Source of the DNA: Actinomycetota bacterium
GTDB lineage: Bacteria; Actinomycetota; Actinomycetes; Nanopelagicales; Nanopelagicaceae
Length of the DNA: 49,279 bases
Reading direction: 5' to 3'
Assembly: GCA_010031635.1 (NCBI GenBank)
Contig: RGZI01000003.1
Coordinates: 1 to 49,279, forward strand
This document shows positions 1 to 11,024 of this stretch, piece after piece. A program made the position numbers and the translations under genes. The notes under the pieces were generated by a model. It was not told the DNA's origin, ran no database searches, and was given only the letters and a program-made list of their open reading frames with translations. Every line of letters begins with the position of its first letter. Positions within the stretch are counted from its first letter, which is position 1.

Positions 1-1
1 C

Positions 2-958
2 TCAAAGATCACCAACATCAAAGATATGTTGCCAATTCTTGAGAAAGTAATGCAATCAGGAAAGCCACTTGCAATCATCGCCGAAGATGTAGAAGGCGAA
101 GCACTTGCAACACTTGTGGTAAATAAAATTCGTGGAACTTTCCGCTCAGTTGCTGTTAAAGCTCCCGGATTTGGCGATCGCCGTAAAGCTATGTTGCAAG
201 ACATCGCAATCCTGACTGGCGCTCAAGTAGTTTCAGAAGAAGTTGGATTGAAACTTGAAGCAACCACCATGGATCTACTTGGCCGCGCTCGCAAGATTGT
301 GGTTACCAAAGATGAGACCACAATTGTTGAAGGTGCCGGAGATGCAGAGCAAATCGCAGGTCGCGTTGCACAGATTCGCGCTGAAATTGAGAAGAGCGAT
401 TCAGATTATGACCGCGAGAAGTTGCAAGAGCGCTTGGCAAAACTTGCTGGTGGAGTTGCAGTAATTAAGGCTGGAGCTGCAACTGAAGTAGAGCTAAAAG
501 AGCGTAAGCACCGCATTGAAGATGCTGTACGAAATGCAAAAGCAGCTGTTGAAGAAGGAATCGTTGCCGGTGGTGGCGTAGCTCTTCTACAAGCAGCCAA
601 AGTTGCATTTGCGAAGTTGAAATTAACTGGTGATGAAGCAACTGGTGCAAGAATTGTTGAATTAGCAGTTGAAGCGCCACTAAAGCAGATTGCAATTAAC
701 GCTGGCATGGAAGGTGGAGTTGTAGTTGAGAAAGTAAGCCACCTTGAGTCAGGGTTTGGCTTAAATGCTGCAACAGGTGAGTATGTTGACATGATCAAAG
801 CTGGAATTATTGATCCTGCCAAGGTAACTCGTTCTGCGCTGCAAAATGCCGCTTCAATCGCAGCGCTGTTCTTAACAACAGAAGCTGTAATTGCTGACAA
901 ACCTGAGCCAAAGAGTGCAGCGCCTGCAGCTCCTGGCGGCGGGGATATGGATTTCTAA
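2..958 (+). CDS. groEL: Chaperonin GroEL (60 kDa), C-terminal part; 5' end outside window
   Basis: Open from the window edge; [48 protein letters not shown]-terminus GGGDMDF. Confidence 0.98.
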   Translation, partial: SKITNIKDMLPILEKVMQSGKPLAIIAEDVEGEALATLVVNKIRGTFRSVAVKAPGFGDRRKAMLQDIAILTGAQVVSEEVGLKLEATTMDLLGRARKIVVTKDETTIVEGAGDAEQIAGRVAQIRAEIEKSDSDYDREKLQERLAKLAGGVAVIKAGAATEVELKERKHRIEDAVRNAKAAVEEGIVAGGGVALLQAAKVAFAKLKLTGDEATGARIVELAVEAPLKQIAINAGMEGGVVVEKVSHLESGFGLNAATGEYVDMIKAGIIDPAKVTRSALQNAASIAALFLTTEAVIADKPEPKSAAPAAPGGGDMDF

Positions 959-965
959 ATCCAAA

Positions 966-1670
966 ATGGAATTAACTGCAGATCACCTTTTAAGTAACGC
1001 GATCGAATTAGCGCGCGCAGCAGCATTTGATGAGGCGCGCGCAAGTGGTCTTCCTTATGAAGGTGAATTAGTTGGAGAACATCTAGGTGTTGAAGTTGAT
1101 GGTGAAAGATTTTTAACACATCTATTTGGAACTGGACTCTCTGGATATCGTGATTGGCGTTGGGCTGTAACACTCACTCGCGCTGATGAAGATGCGACTA
1201 GCGAAGCAACTGTTTGTGATGTTGTGTTACTACCTGGTTCAGATGCTTTGCTTGCACCGAAATGGATTCCGTATCACGAAAGAATTCAAGCTGGTGATTT
1301 AACACCTGGCGCGATTGTGCCGACATCTCACGACGATGCGCGTTTAACTCCTGGTTATGCCGCACTTCCTGGTGATGAAGAGTTGGATATGGCGCAATTA
1401 TTTGAATTGGGATTAGGAAGAGAGCGAGTCCTTTCCGCATTTGGAAGAGATGCAACAAGCCAACGTTGGTACCGCGGTGATTTTGGTCCTGAGGCCCAAA
1501 TGGCAAAAGCCGCTCCACTTCCTTGTGCTGCATGTGCATTTTTTATTCCAATGGCCGGCTCGATGCGATCCGCATTTGGAGTCTGTGCCAATGAGATCTC
1601 ACCGGCCGATGGCCATGTAGTTTCGATAGATCATGGGTGCGGCGCCCACTCACAAGCCCAAGTTATTTAA
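966..1670 (+). CDS. DUF3027 family protein
   Basis: Start set at ATG 966 inside the longer ORF; ...YRDWRWAVTLTRA...PWIPY-like block and C-terminal DHGCGAHS typical of actinobacterial DUF3027. Confidence 0.8.
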   Translation: MELTADHLLSNAIELARAAAFDEARASGLPYEGELVGEHLGVEVDGERFLTHLFGTGLSGYRDWRWAVTLTRADEDATSEATVCDVVLLPGSDALLAPKWIPYHERIQAGDLTPGAIVPTSHDDARLTPGYAALPGDEELDMAQLFELGLGRERVLSAFGRDATSQRWYRGDFGPEAQMAKAAPLPCAACAFFIPMAGSMRSAFGVCANEISPADGHVVSIDHGCGAHSQAQVI

Positions 1671-1805
1671 TCCAAGAGCTGGAATCAGGCTCAACTCAGC
1701 AGAAATCGAGCCAAAAAACCGCTTAGCAAGGCCGGCCCTTTTCTCGGTAAACTCATCGCCCTAGCTACTTTCCCAGCTATACCTGAACTGTTGATGGAGA
1801 TGATG

Positions 1806-2189
1806 ATGCCTACCGGTCGTGTTAAATGGTTTAGCCTTGAAAAGGGCTTTGGTTTCATCGCATCTGAAGAGGGTGATGATGTCTTTCTTCCAGCAACTTC
1901 ACTTCCTTCGGGAGTAACAAGTGTGAAACCAGGCACCCGACTTGAATTCGGCGTTGCTGATGGTCGTCGTGGACCCCAAGCACTTTCAGTCAGCATTATC
2001 GAAGCACCTCCATCGCTAGTAGCGAGCTCAAGAATTAACCCTGATGATTTAGCGGCGATCATTGAAGACGCGATAAAGATTTTAGATCGCGTCGGAAATG
2101 GATTACGTCATGGCCGTCATCCATCAACGAGTGAAGCTGAGCGATTAGGAAAAGTGTTGCGCGGTATTGCAGATCAGATAGAAGCTTAA
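1806..2189 (+). CDS. Cold-shock domain protein with actinobacterial C-terminal extension
   Basis: MPTGRVKWFSLEKGFGFIASEEGDDVFLP CSD; start among the ATG cluster 1794-1806. Confidence 0.9.
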   Translation: MPTGRVKWFSLEKGFGFIASEEGDDVFLPATSLPSGVTSVKPGTRLEFGVADGRRGPQALSVSIIEAPPSLVASSRINPDDLAAIIEDAIKILDRVGNGLRHGRHPSTSEAERLGKVLRGIADQIEA

Positions 2190-2195
2190 ATTTAG

Positions 2196-2399
2196 TTAAT
2201 TTATTTTTCGTTTTTTGATTGCATGTAAACCGTATAAACCAAGCGCAACACCGATCACGCTAGTTATTGCCCAATGTCCATATTTATCATTTGTTAATTG
2301 CAAAATAAGGGCGCCAACAAAAATAATTGTCCAGATAGTGATACCAATCTTCACCACCTGTTCATCTTTTAGTTGCATAAGGCTATTGTAGGAGGACAT
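2196..2399 (-). CDS. Small two-TM membrane protein, DUF2530-like
   Basis: 67 aa with two hydrophobic segments; position next to CSP/DUF3027 is as in other actinobacteria. Confidence 0.6.
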   Translation of the reverse strand: MSSYNSLMQLKDEQVVKIGITIWTIIFVGALILQLTNDKYGHWAITSVIGVALGLYGLHAIKKRKIN

Positions 2400-2426
2400 A
2401 TAGAAATACCCAGAGACATTCAGAGA

Positions 2427-3686
2427 ATGCGTGGCGAGAAGTTGACGAAGCCTTTAGGAACTTTCCGCTGCTTTAAGCACAGAAATTTTCGGATCTTCTT
2501 CATTGCCAGTTTTTTCTCAAATATAGGCACATGGGTACAGCGGATTGCACAGGACTGGCTTGTACTTGAATTAACCCATAACGCATTTCAGCTAGGGATT
2601 GTTACTGGTTTGCAATCTATTCCATTTATATTTTTTTCGAGTTTTGGTGGAAAACTGGCTGACAGATTCCCCAAACGCAAGTTATTAATTATTGCTAATT
2701 CAACTGTCGCATTATGGGCGTTAATTCTTGGGATACTTGTGATTTCTGGCAATGTGCAGATCTGGCATGTGTACATAATTGCGTTACTACTAGGCATCTC
2801 AAGTTCGATTGAAGCCCCAATTGCACAATCATTTATAACCCAGATAGTCCCTCCTGAAGATATGGCCAATGCGATTAGTTTACGAGCTGTGAATTTTAAT
2901 TCTGCCAGATTAATTGGACCTGCAATATCTGGATTTATGATCAGTGCCTTTGGGACTGGGCCTTCTTTTATCTTTAATTCTTGTTCTTTCGTTTTTATAT
3001 TAAGTGCGTTAACTTTTATGAGTACTGGAGGAATCAGAGAACTAAATCCGGAACAAGGTAAAGTTTATATTCGCGAAGCAATTGATTACATCCGAGCAAG
3101 ACCTGACTTAAAAGCATTAATGTTGTTAACTTTCTTTTTTGCAACTTTTGGATTCAATCCAGAGTTATTTAGCGCGACAATGGCTACTATGGCTTTTGGC
3201 AAAGATGCAAAAGAGTTTGGTCTTTTAGGAAGTTGCATCGCAGTAGGTTCATTGTCTGGTTCCTTGCTTGCAGCTAAATTGGAATGGAAGCCGGGCACAA
3301 GGCGGGTAATTGCCTGTTCAATTGGCTTTGGAATCGCGCTGATGATTGGCTCTCTTGCACCCTCGTACACTTTGTATGCCATCGCTTTGCCATTATTTGG
3401 TGCAGGAATGCTGACAACTGGAATCGCCGCAAACAGAACGGCTCAATTAGGTAGTGATCCACTAATTCGTGGGCGAGTAATGGGAATCTATTTCACGATC
3501 TTTATGGGTGGAACTCCTATAGGTGCGCCATTTATCGGATGGTTAGCTGAGATTTTTGGACCAAGACAAGCCTTAATAACAGCCGGATTAATTGTAGTTG
3601 TTGGCTCAATATTTGTTTCTTGGCGCTTTCGAGGTCGACTTGAACCCCCTGAAGATGTTTCCATTGAGGCAACTTTTAACAAATAA
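2427..3686 (+). CDS. MFS transporter (MFS_3/EntS-like)
   Basis: ~12 hydrophobic segments; FRHKNFRxFFxASFxSNxGTWVQRIAQDWLVLELT motif; start re-set to ATG 2427. Confidence 0.88.
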   Translation: MRGEKLTKPLGTFRCFKHRNFRIFFIASFFSNIGTWVQRIAQDWLVLELTHNAFQLGIVTGLQSIPFIFFSSFGGKLADRFPKRKLLIIANSTVALWALILGILVISGNVQIWHVYIIALLLGISSSIEAPIAQSFITQIVPPEDMANAISLRAVNFNSARLIGPAISGFMISAFGTGPSFIFNSCSFVFILSALTFMSTGGIRELNPEQGKVYIREAIDYIRARPDLKALMLLTFFFATFGFNPELFSATMATMAFGKDAKEFGLLGSCIAVGSLSGSLLAAKLEWKPGTRRVIACSIGFGIALMIGSLAPSYTLYAIALPLFGAGMLTTGIAANRTAQLGSDPLIRGRVMGIYFTIFMGGTPIGAPFIGWLAEIFGPRQALITAGLIVVVGSIFVSWRFRGRLEPPEDVSIEATFNK

Positions 3687-3712
3687 ATATTAAAGATCAG
3701 AATGGATAAAAC

Positions 3713-4966
3713 TTGGTAAAAGAATCTATCTTGAGTGGATCTCTTCGATCATTCCGTCATAAAAACTTTCGCTTATGGTTTTTTGCTAGTTTTTTGGGAA
3801 ATATGGGAACTTGGGCCCAGCGAATTGCTCAATATTGGCTGGTTCTTGAATTAACCGATGATGCATTTCAGTTAGGCATTGTTGCCGGATTGCAATCATT
3901 TCCATACATAATCCTTTCAAGCTTCGGTGGAAAACTAGCAGATAGATTTTCAATGCGAAAAATGATTATTTGCTTAAATTTAAGTGCCTCGCTGTGGGCA
4001 GCCATACTCGGGACACTTGTGATTTCTGGAAATGCGCAAATTTGGCATGTTTACATAATCGCTACATTGCTTGGCATTTCAAGTGCTATTGAATCTCCAA
4101 TAACTCAATCTTTCTTAACCCAATTAGTTTCACCTGAAGATATCTCCAACTCAATAAGCCTAAGGTCAGTGAATTTTAATACGGCCCGACTATTTGGTCC
4201 CGCAGTTTCTGGATTTATGATTAATGCTTTTGGAACGGGACCTTCCTTTTTATTTAATTCTATTTCATTTGTATTTGTAATTTCAGCTCTGGCATTAATG
4301 AAGAAAGAGGATATTTCTAAAGTTAATCCACTGAGAGAAAAAGTTTATATAAAAGAGGCGATTGAATACATTAAAGCTAGGCCAGATCTAAAAGCATTAC
4401 TATTGGTGGTTTTTTGCTTTGGAACTTTTGCTGCGCTCCCTGAACTCTTTAGCGCGACAATGGCTACTAAAGTATTTGATAAAAATGCATTAGATTTTGG
4501 TATTTTAGGAAGTTGCATCGCAATTGGTTCTATTTCTGGATCGGTACTTGCAACCAAATTTGAGTGGAAACCATCCACTAGAAGTGTGATTATGTGTACG
4601 TGCTGGTGGGGAGTAGCGATAATCATCTCTTCATTAGCCCCAACATATTATTTGTACGCATTAATTCTTCCTGCGTATGGAGCCATAATGTTAATTACTG
4701 GAATTTCAGCTCTAAGAACAGCACAGTTGGGAATTGATGCAGCAATCAGGGGACGGATTATGGGGATCTATATTTCGGTTTCCATGGGTGGAGTTGTCTT
4801 TGGAGCTCCACTGATTGGATGGGTCACGGAATTTTTTGGACCTCGGCAGGCTGTGTCCAGTGGCGGAATTCTGACAATATTTGGGTCGACATTTGTATAT
4901 TTTCGCTATCGCGGCCGACTGGAAGCACCAGAAGATCTATCAATTGGTGCCACACTAGGCAAATAA
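3713..4966 (+). CDS. MFS transporter, tandem paralogue of preceding gene
   Basis: Colinear with 2427..3686 over full length (GNMGTWAQRIAQYWLVLELTDDAFQLGIVAGLQSFPYI...). Confidence 0.88.
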   Translation: MVKESILSGSLRSFRHKNFRLWFFASFLGNMGTWAQRIAQYWLVLELTDDAFQLGIVAGLQSFPYIILSSFGGKLADRFSMRKMIICLNLSASLWAAILGTLVISGNAQIWHVYIIATLLGISSAIESPITQSFLTQLVSPEDISNSISLRSVNFNTARLFGPAVSGFMINAFGTGPSFLFNSISFVFVISALALMKKEDISKVNPLREKVYIKEAIEYIKARPDLKALLLVVFCFGTFAALPELFSATMATKVFDKNALDFGILGSCIAIGSISGSVLATKFEWKPSTRSVIMCTCWWGVAIIISSLAPTYYLYALILPAYGAIMLITGISALRTAQLGIDAAIRGRIMGIYISVSMGGVVFGAPLIGWVTEFFGPRQAVSSGGILTIFGSTFVYFRYRGRLEAPEDLSIGATLGK

Positions 4967-5030
4967 CCATTAGAGATGGTTAGAATTGAATACACTCAAG
5001 GAACGCTAAGAAAATAACTTTGGAGTTGAA

Positions 5031-5138
5031 ATGGCTAACAAGGAACAAAAAAGCAATGCGAACCAGAAAAAGGAACCAAAGCTTTCGCTAAAAGAGAAGC
5101 GTTTGAAGAAGCAAGAAAAACAATCCAAGAAGGATTAA
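5031..5138 (+). CDS. Lys-rich 35-aa small protein MANKEQKSNANQKKEPKLSLKEKRLKKQEKQSKKD
   Basis: Complete ATG..TAA ORF in an otherwise empty intergenic gap; biased basic composition; below the ORF-track size cutoff. Confidence 0.5.
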   Translation: MANKEQKSNANQKKEPKLSLKEKRLKKQEKQSKKD

Positions 5139-5143
5139 TTTTC

Positions 5144-5224
5144 TTAAAGGCCACCAATTGCGATAAGGCCGAGCAGAGCGATAAGAATCACCAATGAGGT
5201 TATGCGACGAGCGCGGGGACTCAA
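5144..5224 (-). CDS. Possible 26-aa single-TM micropeptide (LSPRARRITSLVILIALLGLIAIGGL)
   Basis: TTG-start ORF immediately after the serC stop and in the same frame; basic N-terminus plus hydrophobic helix. Confidence 0.35.
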   Translation of the reverse strand: MSPRARRITSLVILIALLGLIAIGGL

Positions 5225-5227
5225 CTC

Positions 5228-6355
<1,128 letters not shown>

Positions 6356-6369
6356 CTACCGATGAATTG

Positions 6370-7020
6370 TTATGGGGCGAGACGAGTTAATTGCCACTTT
6401 TTATTTGGATCTAATGTGTAGCGCAGGCGATCGTGGAGCCGTGAGTAACGCCCCTGCCAAAATTCAATTGAGTGGGGCACAACACAGTAACCGCCCCAAT
6501 TTGGCGGAAGAGGCACAGTGCTGCCCTCCGGATATTTAGCGGCGATCTCATCCCAATTTTTCTGCAAGCTTTCCCGGCCAGCAATTACTTCGGATTGGTT
6601 ACTGGCCCAGGCACCAATTTGGCTAGACCAAGGTCGAGTAGAAAAGTAATCCGCAGATTCAGCATTACTAACTTTTGTTGCAGTACCCAAAACAATTACC
6701 TGTCGTTCCATTGGAAACCAAGGAAAAGTCAGGCTGACATTTTGATTTTGGCTGATCTCTTTACCCTTATCTGATTCGTAATTGGAGTAAAAAACAAAAC
6801 CAGTTTGGCTGACCTCTTTAAGCAGAACCGAACGCGACTTGGGCTGATCGCCCGCGATAGTTCCGAGCACCATCGCATTTGCTTCCACCACATATGGATT
6901 CTCAGCGGCGGCTGTGAGCCAGATCTCAAATTGAGTGATGGGGTTTGGATTGGCATCACTCTCACTTAGCCCTAATTCGCCGTATGAACGGCGCATCGCC
7001 CTGATTTCATCCCGATCCAT
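6370..7020 (-). CDS. pdxH: Pyridoxamine 5'-phosphate oxidase
   Basis: MRRSYGELGLSE, PKSRSVLLKEV, FYSNYESDKGKEI, WGGYCVVPHSIEFWQGRxSRLHDR; start re-set to MDRDEIR. Confidence 0.95.
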   Translation of the reverse strand: MDRDEIRAMRRSYGELGLSESDANPNPITQFEIWLTAAAENPYVVEANAMVLGTIAGDQPKSRSVLLKEVSQTGFVFYSNYESDKGKEISQNQNVSLTFPWFPMERQVIVLGTATKVSNAESADYFSTRPWSSQIGAWASNQSEVIAGRESLQKNWDEIAAKYPEGSTVPLPPNWGGYCVVPHSIEFWQGRYSRLHDRLRYTLDPNKKWQLTRLAP

Positions 7021-7163
7021 TGGAGTATTAGAGCAGGTGGCTGACCTCATAGCGAGTCGAGAAGTACTGGCTAAATTTATGAATAGTTGGGTAAGAGGGG
7101 CAGAATAAGCGAGTGGACATCGGCTCAGCGCCGGTGACTTTTACTTAAGGGGTTAGGAATCTC

Positions 7164-8276
7164 ATGAGCGAATTCAAACCAGGTCTTGAAGGTGTTATTG
7201 CATTTGAATCAGAGATTGCTGAGCCCGATAAAGAGGGAAGTGCGCTGCGCTACCGCGGTGTTGATATTGAAGATTTAGTTGGTCGAGTTACTTTTGGAAA
7301 TGCTTGGGGCTTACTAGTTGATGATGAGTTTAATCCAGGGCTTCCACCAGCAGAACCTTTTCCACTGCCAGTTCACTCCGGTGATGTTCGTGTAGATGTG
7401 CAATCAGCAATTGCAATGTTGGCACCGGCTTGGGGATTTAAACCACTTTTAGATATCACTGATGAAGAAGCTCGTAGCAACCTTGCTCGCGCATCTGTAA
7501 TGGTTTTGTCATACGTTGCACAATCTGCCCGCGGAACTTGGCAGCCAATGGTTCCTCAATCTGAAGTTGATAAAGCACACACAGTTGTCGAGCGCATGAT
7601 GATCCGTTGGCGCGGTGAGCCAGATCCAAAACATGTACGAGCAATTGATGCATATTTTGTTTCTGCAGCAGAACACGGAATGAATGCTTCTACATTTACA
7701 GCTCGTGTTATTGCTTCAACAGGTGCTGATGTTGCCGCAGCTTTGTCAGGTGCGATTGGTGCGATGTCAGGCCCACTTCATGGCGGTGCACCTTCACGTG
7801 TTTTACATATGATTGAAGGCGTAGAAAAGACTGGCGATGCACGTAAATATGTAAAAGATTTGATGGATCGCGGCGAACGTTTAATGGGCTTTGGTCATCG
7901 GGTTTATCGTGCTGAAGATCCACGCGCACGTACATTGCGTCGCACTGCTGAAGAGTTAGGTGCTCCTCGTTACCAAGTTGCACTTGCTCTTGAAGAAGCA
8001 GCGCTCGCCGAACTTAAAGAACGTCATCCAGATCGAGTACTCGCAACAAATGTTGAGTTCTGGGCTGCGATCATCCTTGATTTCGCTGAAGTGCCAGGAC
8101 CACTATTTACCTCAATGTTTACTGCTGCACGTACCGCTGGATGGAGTGCACATATCCTTGAGCAAAAGCGAACTGGTCGCTTAGTACGTCCGTCAGCGAC
8201 TTACATTGGCAAAGCTCCTCGCAAGCCAGAAGATGTAAAAGGCTGGGATCAAAGCGTAATTTCGTTGCACGCCTAA
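7164..8276 (+). CDS. Citrate synthase (actinobacterial citrate synthase 2)
   Basis: GPLHGGAPSRVL, GFGHRVYRAEDPRA, conserved position next to serC/pdxH. Confidence 0.93.
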   Translation: MSEFKPGLEGVIAFESEIAEPDKEGSALRYRGVDIEDLVGRVTFGNAWGLLVDDEFNPGLPPAEPFPLPVHSGDVRVDVQSAIAMLAPAWGFKPLLDITDEEARSNLARASVMVLSYVAQSARGTWQPMVPQSEVDKAHTVVERMMIRWRGEPDPKHVRAIDAYFVSAAEHGMNASTFTARVIASTGADVAAALSGAIGAMSGPLHGGAPSRVLHMIEGVEKTGDARKYVKDLMDRGERLMGFGHRVYRAEDPRARTLRRTAEELGAPRYQVALALEEAALAELKERHPDRVLATNVEFWAAIILDFAEVPGPLFTSMFTAARTAGWSAHILEQKRTGRLVRPSATYIGKAPRKPEDVKGWDQSVISLHA

Positions 8277-8291
8277 GGGATATTTAAGCTA

Positions 8292-9641
8292 ATGCCAAAA
8301 ACTTCAATATTTTGGTTTCGACGCGATTTGCGCATCTCTGATAATCCTGCGTTGTTAGCAGCATTAGCTGAAGGCGATGAAGTATTGCCGATTTTTATTG
8401 TAGATCAGGCAATCGCAGATCGTGCTGGTAGTTTTAGGCGCTCTTATTTAGCAAGTGCATTGAAAAACCTAGACAAAACCCTTGCTGGGAATTTGCAAGT
8501 TTTTAATGGAGACGCAGTAGAAATTTTGCAAAATGTCACAAAAAAATACGATGCAACTTCAATTCATTGTGCCCAACAGTATGCACCTTACGGAGTTGCG
8601 TTGGAAAAAAGAATTTCTGACAGTGGAATCAAATTAGATTTCACTGGTTGTGATTATGCAGTTGATCCGGGGAAAGTCCGTAAACCTGATGGAACTCCCT
8701 ACAAGGTTTACACTCCATTTTTTAAAGCATGGAGCGCTATTGGTTGGGAGCGCCCATACAACGCACCAAAATCTCCAAAATGGGTCAACACAAAAGCTGC
8801 AGAACGGTATTTTCCAGATTGGGACCTAACAGCAAAAACGGAGACTTTTGAAGTTGGTTCAGATATTGCACTTGAAAAATGGAATAAATTTTTTAAAGAA
8901 CCAATAAATTCTTATAATCACAATCGAAATTTTCCAGGAATAAAAGGAACAAGTGGAATGAGTCCACATTTGCGGTGGGGAGAGGTACATCCAAGAACTT
9001 TGTTGGCCAATTTAAATAATAGTGCGGATCAAGAGGTGTATCGCAAAGAGATTGCTTGGCGAGAATTTTATGCTGATGTTCTGCACCATAATCCGCATAC
9101 TTCTCGTGAATATTTAAATCCACAATTTACCAAGATGCGCTATGAAAAACCTGGTAAAAAATTTGAAGCTTGGTGTGAAGGCAAAACCGGATTCCCATTT
9201 GTAGATGCAGGAATGCGACAACTTAGACAAACAGGATGGATGCATAATCGGGTACGAATGGTTGTTGCTTCATTTCTAGCTAAGGATTTGCATATTGAAT
9301 GGCAACATGGTGCGAATTTCTTTATGCAATATTTAATTGATAATGATGTCGCTTCAAATTCACATGGATGGCAATGGACTGCAGGTTGCGGAACTGATGC
9401 CTCTCCTTATTACCGTATTTTCAACCCCATTGAACAGGGCAAAAGGTTTGACCCTGAAGGTGATTACATTAGAAAATATGTACCTGAACTCGCTCATCTA
9501 ACTGGCTCAGATATTCATGAACCTTGGCTCTACCTTGATGGATATTCAGGTGGATATGTAGAGCGAATCGTGGATCATGCAACTGAAAGACTTGAATCTC
9601 TAGCGCGGTTAGAAGAAATTAAAGTTGGCCCGCGCCTTTAA
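8292..9641 (+). CDS. phr: Deoxyribodipyrimidine photolyase / cryptochrome family
   Basis: WFRRDLRISDNPAL N-terminus; FAD-binding WMHNRVRMVVASFLAKDL and WQWTAGCGTDASPYYRIFNP. Confidence 0.93.
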   Translation: MPKTSIFWFRRDLRISDNPALLAALAEGDEVLPIFIVDQAIADRAGSFRRSYLASALKNLDKTLAGNLQVFNGDAVEILQNVTKKYDATSIHCAQQYAPYGVALEKRISDSGIKLDFTGCDYAVDPGKVRKPDGTPYKVYTPFFKAWSAIGWERPYNAPKSPKWVNTKAAERYFPDWDLTAKTETFEVGSDIALEKWNKFFKEPINSYNHNRNFPGIKGTSGMSPHLRWGEVHPRTLLANLNNSADQEVYRKEIAWREFYADVLHHNPHTSREYLNPQFTKMRYEKPGKKFEAWCEGKTGFPFVDAGMRQLRQTGWMHNRVRMVVASFLAKDLHIEWQHGANFFMQYLIDNDVASNSHGWQWTAGCGTDASPYYRIFNPIEQGKRFDPEGDYIRKYVPELAHLTGSDIHEPWLYLDGYSGGYVERIVDHATERLESLARLEEIKVGPRL

Positions 9642-10947
9642 CTTTATACATCGCCTCATCTGCGGCTCGGATCAAATCAATTCCGGGCGTTTTTTCGGCT
9701 ACTCCAATACTCACAGATAGATATCTTGGAACTTGGTCCACATAAATTGGAGAGGAAAGGGAAAGTTCCAAACGTTTTGAAATCTCTGTAGCTTGTTGAA
9801 AATCTGCATGAACCAAAACTCCAAATTCATCTCCACCAAGTCTTGCCAGAAAAGCATTACTTGGAAGTACTTGTTCGAAGCGTCGAGCAACCTCTCTAAG
9901 CACAGCATCGCCAGCTTCATGCCCAAATAGATCATTAATTTCTTTGAAAGAATCCAAATCTAATAGCAACATGCAATGAGTGGGACCAAATTCAGCATCA
10001 TTTAATTTAGCAAGAAGTGACCTTCTATTTGCAATTCCGGTTAACTCGTCTGTGCGTGCCAACTTATGTTCTACATCTAGGTTTTGGGAATCTTTTAATG
10101 CAATCGACATCCGCAAGAAAGCCATTATCAGAGATAGAACTGCAGGAATTGCAGCAAATTTTGAAAGAGAATTTGACCAGATAGTTAGTGAACCAAGCGT
10201 TAAGAAACTTAAGAAAATCGAGAGAATTATCATTTTTTGATTAAAGAGTTGGTTTTCACTTTCTTTTTTGGAAATACGATCTTTATGTAGAGATATAAGA
10301 ATTAAGGCAAATATCCAACCACTCTCTATCCACGAACCCAGTGAGTACTCATCATTAGCCGATATCCAAAAGAATTTTATATCTGTAAGGGTAAAGGCCA
10401 GAAAGCCAAATCCTTGTAAAATATTTACTGGTGAAATTTTATATTTAGAAAAAATGGTAATTACAAGGGCACACAAAATTACATCAGAGATTGGATAGAA
10501 ATTATTCAATAAATTGCGCAGGTTTATTGAACCTTCAAGATTTGGAATCGGTTCTAGTGCAAAAGCTGTCAAAAATGACGAGACACCAAGAGCGATAATT
10601 GCAGCATCTAAAAATTGAATTTTTGATTTAGGAGTACTGTCAAAGAATTTTAGGAAGTGAATAATTAGAAATGGAAAAAAGAGCACATAGCCAAGGTCAA
10701 GGATGATTGGGGAATCGGAGAAGTGGTTTAAGGCAAACCAGCTTGAAGAGATGGAGCTCAACCCCCAGCATGCAAATCCGATACCGAGGAGTAACTCAGA
10801 TTCAATAAGTAATGTCACAGCCAAAACGAGGACAATCAGGTTATAAATTAGTAAATCCCAAAAAAAGGAAGGCTCCGGAGAAATTATTCTTTCAATGGCA
10901 TGTGCAGATAGGAGTCCGATGCAAGCAGCTCGAACTGATAACCACAT
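9619..10947 (-). CDS. Membrane-anchored diguanylate cyclase (GGDEF)
   Basis: Multiple N-terminal TM segments; DELTGIANRR and LARLGGDEFGVLVH; no EAL domain. Confidence 0.9.
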   Translation of the reverse strand: MWLSVRAACIGLLSAHAIERIISPEPSFFWDLLIYNLIVLVLAVTLLIESELLLGIGFACWGLSSISSSWFALNHFSDSPIILDLGYVLFFPFLIIHFLKFFDSTPKSKIQFLDAAIIALGVSSFLTAFALEPIPNLEGSINLRNLLNNFYPISDVILCALVITIFSKYKISPVNILQGFGFLAFTLTDIKFFWISANDEYSLGSWIESGWIFALILISLHKDRISKKESENQLFNQKMIILSIFLSFLTLGSLTIWSNSLSKFAAIPAVLSLIMAFLRMSIALKDSQNLDVEHKLARTDELTGIANRRSLLAKLNDAEFGPTHCMLLLDLDSFKEINDLFGHEAGDAVLREVARRFEQVLPSNAFLARLGGDEFGVLVHADFQQATEISKRLELSLSSPIYVDQVPRYLSVSIGVAEKTPGIDLIRAADEAMYKVKGAGQL

Positions 10948-11024
10948 GAGTCAACGGTAAATCTATTTGAGTCGATTGAGAAGATCTAGGTAGACAGATA
11001 GTGATTTATGGGGATAATTAAGGA

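Noticed and set aside
406-900. Long antisense ORFs (e.g. 406..900-, 47672..48433-, 19124..19768-, 42780..43274-)
   Set aside because: They lie opposite confidently identified genes (groEL, mfd, copD-ctaG, epimerase-like) and show low-complexity or codon-mirror composition.
1671-1805. DUF3027 stop is followed by 40 open codons in the same frame leading into the cold-shock gene
   Set aside because: An open run of this length is expected by chance fairly often, and the CSP has a good conserved start (MPTGRVKWF); no support for a readthrough fusion.
4965-4981. Hairpin AACCAT-TAGAG-ATGGTT at the stop of the second MFS gene
   Set aside because: Only 6 bp and no U-tract; too weak to call a Rho-independent terminator.
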